Below are positions 23,152 to 26,419 of a stretch of 26,419 nt of DNA, in pieces. Source of the stretch: Bacteroidota bacterium (GTDB lineage: Bacteria; Bacteroidota; Bacteroidia; Chitinophagales; Chitinophagaceae); the NCBI GenBank assembly GCA_023429985.1, contig JAEZCV010000110.1:1-26419 (forward strand). Reading direction: 5' to 3'. The number at the start of each line of letters is the position of its first letter. Positions within the stretch are counted from its first letter, which is position 1. A model generated the notes under the pieces. The model was not told the DNA's origin. It worked only from the letters and a program-made list of their open reading frames with translations, and ran no database searches. The position numbers were made by a program, and so were the translations under genes.

Positions 23152-25203
23152 TTAGGGCCACAAAGGTAGGGGCTGCAGGTTCAATACATAACCACCGTTT
23201 TCGGTAACATGATGATAAGGCACCTTGAGGCTGTCGAGAAGCTGTTTATATTTCCCTGCTTTATAAAAAGGTACCGAACCGTCAATAACTACCATAGGTT
23301 TGGCTCCAATTGCAGAGAAATCTAGATCTGCTTTTGTGTGCCGGGAAATTATCAGTACATCAGCTGCTTCCGGATGGCTCTTTACCAAACTTATTTTCTT
23401 TCCTCCAAATTGAAATTGGTCGGCACTGATGCGTTTTGAACTTAGCACCCGGTGAACAATGCGTGAGGGATTTATATTAAAATTCATGATCTGGGGATCC
23501 TGTAAAACCTGGCTGTCGCCCACAAATAAACTGCTTCTTCCTTTTATGAACTCTATGGCCGTATGTTTTGCAACATTATATACAATAAGTTTTTGCTGTT
23601 GATTTACCTGTTTAAAGGAATGGGATCTTATTGCCAGGAAGCAGAATAATGCAGCCAGTCCCGTTTTTAACTCTGAGTTTTTTTTGCTCATCAGTCCAAA
23701 ACATATAAACAGTATGGAAAAGGTAAGAAGGAATGCCTGGGGAAAATTTATATACAATCCTTCCGAAATGGCAATACTAACATTGTTGAACCTTTCAATG
23801 TACCCATTCATAAAACCAATCATAAATGCAAGGAGCTGCCCGAGGAAAAGCGCTATAAAATCTAACCATGAAATCATACAAAGGATAATTCCCCCAATGA
23901 GTATGAGGCTGGATAGCGGAACAGCAACAATATTGGTAATAAAGAAGAGGTTGGGAAACTGGTGAAAATGATAAATACTTACAGGAAGCGTAAGTAATTG
24001 TGCTGCGCAAGTTACTGCGCTGAGTTGCCAGAAGAAATCGAGAATTTTGTTTTTAAAATAAACCAGGTTATAAACAGGTTTATAAAACATAATAATGCTG
24101 GCAACAGCAGCATAAGAAAGCTGGAAGCCTGCATCCCAGATCCAGAAAGGGTTGTAACAAAGCAGAACAAAAGCCGACAGGGTTAATGTATTGTAAATTG
24201 ATGTTCGCCTTGAAATGGTTTCGCCAAAGGCAAGGCAGGAGAACATCAGCGCCGATCTTACCACTGAAGGTTGCGCACCTGCCGTGATCCCAAATATCCA
24301 CAAACCGGAAATGATTAATAAAAATCGAAGCCAGGAAAATTTTTTTAATCTTGCCAGGGGCTTAGTAAGAAAAAGAAGTATCCAGTAAACAAGCCCAAGG
24401 TGCAATCCCGAAATTGCAATCACATGAATCACGCCTGTATTGGAATAGGCTTGCACAAGATTCTTGTCCAGGTCATCTTTATATCCAATTACCAAAGCTT
24501 CTGCAAGTCCCTGCTCCTTTTTTCCGGGAATGTATTTCTTTATTGTACGGATGGTCCAGTTGCGGCAGGCAATAATGAAAGAGGAAAATGAATTTGTTTC
24601 TTTTTCATTTAAAATTTTATAATCTTTTGATTGGAGGTAAACCTGGTGGGTGATGCCGTTGAAAAGGCAGTATTGTTTATAATCAAAGCTCCCGGGATTG
24701 CCACTGCTGCGAACTTCCTGTAATTGTTTTTTAAAAATAATGGTTGACCCATATCCAAGTGTAGATGCAAGGCTGTCCTTTTGAAAGTAAATAAGGAGTT
24801 TTGATTTTGATTTTTTTTCAACTGACAGAGGTAGAATTTTTGCCAGTGCTTTAAAAGAATTTTCTTTTTCCGACAGCGGTTCGGTAATAGATGCTTTGTA
24901 AATTTCCTGTGAAGCTGCCTCCTTCCTGCCTGGCATGTTTCGAACATCATTTATCCAGACTGTAATTCCACCCAGGAAGAATAAGAACATGTTTAGGCAC
25001 ATACCGTTTATTATTCGCCAGTTGTATTTTTTGTTGACAGGGAGAAAGCTGTACAGGATGATGAGCACAAGGCAGGGTCCAAACCCTGTAAGCAACAAAT
25101 CCGGTTGAAGAGCGAGATACCATGAAGCAAGAATTCCGGTAACAAAAGGAATGGTTATCCTGAGAAAAGGAATTTTACTCCATGGAGGCACAATCAGCTT
25201 CAT
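23152..25203 (-). CDS. comEC: ComEC/Rec2 DNA-uptake channel protein
   Basis: 683 residues from the ATG at 25203; a TTG two codons upstream is a weaker choice. The N-terminus has three membrane helices (16-35, 43-57, 68-86), then a DUF4131 OB-like domain (about 100-200), and the Competence domain with VIAISGLHLGLVYW (263-276 counted from the TTG) and many helices to about 510. The C-terminal part (about 545-685) is where other ComEC proteins carry a metallo-beta-lactamase domain, but no HxHxDH metal motif is present; I believe this is usual for Bacteroidota. The protein carries single-stranded DNA across the inner membrane in natural transformation. Its leader holds the element shared with radA-comF, and purH follows 35 bp downstream. 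Confidence 0.93.
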   Translation of the reverse strand: MKLIVPPWSKIPFLRITIPFVTGILASWYLALQPDLLLTGFGPCLVLIILYSFLPVNKKYNWRIINGMCLNMFLFFLGGITVWINDVRNMPGRKEAASQEIYKASITEPLSEKENSFKALAKILPLSVEKKSKSKLLIYFQKDSLASTLGYGSTIIFKKQLQEVRSSGNPGSFDYKQYCLFNGITHQVYLQSKDYKILNEKETNSFSSFIIACRNWTIRTIKKYIPGKKEQGLAEALVIGYKDDLDKNLVQAYSNTGVIHVIAISGLHLGLVYWILLFLTKPLARLKKFSWLRFLLIISGLWIFGITAGAQPSVVRSALMFSCLAFGETISRRTSIYNTLTLSAFVLLCYNPFWIWDAGFQLSYAAVASIIMFYKPVYNLVYFKNKILDFFWQLSAVTCAAQLLTLPVSIYHFHQFPNLFFITNIVAVPLSSLILIGGIILCMISWLDFIALFLGQLLAFMIGFMNGYIERFNNVSIAISEGLYINFPQAFLLTFSILFICFGLMSKKNSELKTGLAALFCFLAIRSHSFKQVNQQQKLIVYNVAKHTAIEFIKGRSSLFVGDSQVLQDPQIMNFNINPSRIVHRVLSSKRISADQFQFGGKKISLVKSHPEAADVLIISRHTKADLDFSAIGAKPMVVIDGSVPFYKAGKYKQLLDSLKVPYHHVTENGGYVLNLQPLPLWP

Positions 25204-25240
25204 TTGCAAAAGCTAGAAAACAGAGATCGAAGAAGAAAGG

Positions 25241-25266
25241 GAAAAAACGTTTTTTGAGAGGGAAAA
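25241..25266 (-). promoter_or_regulatory. shared leader element, copy B (comEC)
   Basis: On the plus strand this reads GAAAAAACGTTTTTTGAG then AGGGAAAA, with a perfect 14-base palindrome, AAAAAACGTTTTTT (25242-25255). It is 37 nt before the comEC ATG. Copy A at 9397-9424 has the same order of blocks and nearly the same distance to radA. I found no third copy in the window's other leaders. Confidence 0.45.
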
Positions 25267-25418
25267 CCATCGATCTCCCTGATTTGAAAATTTGTAAACG
25301 AGGTAATTTGGCGCGTGTTTGTTCGCAATAAAACATGCGTAAATTTTCGATTATTGAAATCCCTGATTCATTATTGAGAAAATATCTCTGAAAAATATGA
25401 TGCATATTGGTTTTTGCT

Positions 25419-25449
25419 TTGACTTTTCAATTTATTTCCACCAACTTTG
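25419..25449 (+). promoter_or_regulatory. candidate promoter for mreB
   Basis: TTG at 25419-25421 and CAACTTTG at 25442-25449 are separated by 20 bp. This fits the Bacteroidota arrangement of a -33 TTG and a -7 TAnnTTTG with one mismatch. Transcription would start near 25455, leaving a leader of about 30 nt before the mreB ATG. Confidence 0.5.
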
Positions 25450-25485
25450 CACCCAAACCTCAAAATCTAAATCCAATACAGGAGC

Positions 25486-26419
25486 ATGGGACTTTTTAAC
25501 TGGTTCACACAGGAAATAGCTATAGATCTCGGAACGGCCAACACACTGATTATTCATAATGACGAAGTAGTGGTTAATGAACCATCTATTGTTGCTCTGA
25601 ATCGAAACAATCCAAAGGAAGTTTTAGCCGTGGGTAAGCGCGCGTTGATGATGCATGAAAAAACCCACGAAAGCATAAAAACCATCAGACCTTTAAAAGA
25701 TGGTGTGATCGCCGATTTCAATGCTGCCGAACTCATGCTCAGGGAAATGATCAAGCTGGTTTACCCTAAAAAACCACTTTTCCCTCCCAGCTGGCGCATG
25801 ATGATCTGCATTCCTTCATCCATTACCGAAGTTGAAAAGCGTGCTGTACGGGACAGTGCAGAACAGGCAGGCGCCAAGGAAGTTTACCTCATTCACGAAC
25901 CCATGGCTGCCGCGCTCGGTATAGGAATTGATGTTGAAGAGCCCGTTGGTAACATGATCATCGATATTGGAGGTGGAACCACCGGTATTACAGTTATTGC
26001 CCTGGCAGGAATTGTATGCGATCAATCTATACGCATTGCCGGTGATGAATTTACAGCAGATATTATGGAAGCCCTTCGTCGCTACCACAGCCTTTTAATT
26101 GGTGAGCGCACGGCTGAGCAAATCAAAATACAGATCGGGGCAGCAATGAAGGACCTTGATGTTCCCCCGGATGATATTCCGGTTAATGGCCGCGACCTGG
26201 TTACAGGCATTCCCAAGCAGATCATGGTGAGTTACCAGGAAATTGCTGAAGCGCTTGATAAATCCATCTTCAAAATTGAAGAAGCTATTCTGAAAGCACT
26301 TGAACAAACTCCTCCCGAACTTGCAGCGGATATTTATCGCCGCGGCCTTTACCTTACAGGCGGTGGTGCATTGTTAAAAGGCCTCGACAAACGCCTGAGC
26401 CAAAAGATCAAACTTCCGG
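25486..26419 (+). CDS. mreB: rod shape-determining protein MreB, 3' partial
   Basis: The ATG at 25486 opens a frame of 311 residues running off the window; about 30 residues should be missing. It has actin-fold nucleotide motifs: phosphate 1 AIDLGTANT (12-20), phosphate 2 IIDIGGGTTGITV (158-170) and the adenosine loop TGGGALLKGL (291-300). IHEPMAAALGIGIDV (136-150) is the usual MreB connecting segment. MreB forms membrane-associated filaments that guide lateral cell-wall synthesis and so give a rod shape. It is divergent from comEC with a 282 bp gap. mreC would be expected just beyond the right edge. Confidence 0.97.
   Translation, partial: MGLFNWFTQEIAIDLGTANTLIIHNDEVVVNEPSIVALNRNNPKEVLAVGKRALMMHEKTHESIKTIRPLKDGVIADFNAAELMLREMIKLVYPKKPLFPPSWRMMICIPSSITEVEKRAVRDSAEQAGAKEVYLIHEPMAAALGIGIDVEEPVGNMIIDIGGGTTGITVIALAGIVCDQSIRIAGDEFTADIMEALRRYHSLLIGERTAEQIKIQIGAAMKDLDVPPDDIPVNGRDLVTGIPKQIMVSYQEIAEALDKSIFKIEEAILKALEQTPPELAADIYRRGLYLTGGGALLKGLDKRLSQKIKLP

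Noticed and set aside
25175..25405. 76-codon minus-strand frame upstream of comEC
   Set aside because: It overlaps the comEC start and the shared leader element, its content is AT-driven, and no family is recognised.
1..26419. Defence island, prophage or insertion sequence
   Set aside because: No integrase, transposase, restriction, toxin-antitoxin or phage structural gene, and no terminal inverted repeats were found; gene content is core chromosome.

Overview
The window is a 26.4 kb piece of a Bacteroidota chromosome, most likely from the Chitinophagales/Sphingobacteriales side, and probably an assembled metagenomic or Nextera-library contig. The taxonomic signs are a mutY-ssb-gldE-gldD cluster beside HU and an RNase G gene, an Ig/beta-helix lipoprotein of Bacteroidota type, a Cys-rich PSP1 (RicT-like) protein beside holB, almost no Shine-Dalgarno sequences before starts, and several TAnnTTTG-type -7 boxes. 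The first 33 bases are not genomic: they match the Nextera read-1 transposase adapter at 31 of 33 positions. The window therefore opens inside a gene whose true 5' part is missing. The last gene (mreB) is cut by the right edge.

Layout, left to right. (1) 34-2398 (+): a GH3 N-acetylhexosaminidase fused to a class C beta-lactamase-like domain, ended by a bidirectional terminator. (2) 5761-2432 (-): glutathione peroxidase, DNA polymerase III delta', then RicT-like PSP1 protein. (3) 7204-5804 (-): beta-helix lipoprotein. (4) 9357-7274 (-): radA-comF. (5) A 414 bp divergent intergenic region with two unexplained hairpins. (6) 9772-10458 (+): YugP-type membrane zinc protease. (7) 13511-10506 (-): HU, TPR protein, a 30-residue basic AURKAIP1/Cox24 (mS38-like) protein, and RNase G. 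(8) 13606-17216 (+): mutY, ssb, gldE, gldD. (9) 17267-20546 (+): DUF3109 Cys-cluster protein, LutB-like iron-sulfur protein and a polysaccharide deacetylase, translationally overlapped. (10) 25203-20533 (-): comEC, purH and an EamA transporter, with a heptanucleotide repeat between the last two. (11) 25486-end (+): mreB.

Functionally this is mostly core chromosome: replication and clamp loading (holB, ssb, HU), repair and recombination (mutY, radA), natural transformation (comF, comEC), RNA decay (rng), purine synthesis (purH), cell shape (mreB), cell-wall recycling or remodelling (GH3-beta-lactamase), and gliding-associated factors (gldD, gldE). I see no phage, insertion sequence, CRISPR array, tRNA or rRNA.

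The most interesting unexplained signal is a closely similar sequence of about 26 bp at nearly the same distance upstream of radA-comF and of comEC. These are the two DNA-uptake/recombination operons of the window, so this could be a shared control element. Second are the structured hairpin with mutually exclusive pairings at 9647-9709 and the tiny ribosome-associated-type gene at 12224-12316.
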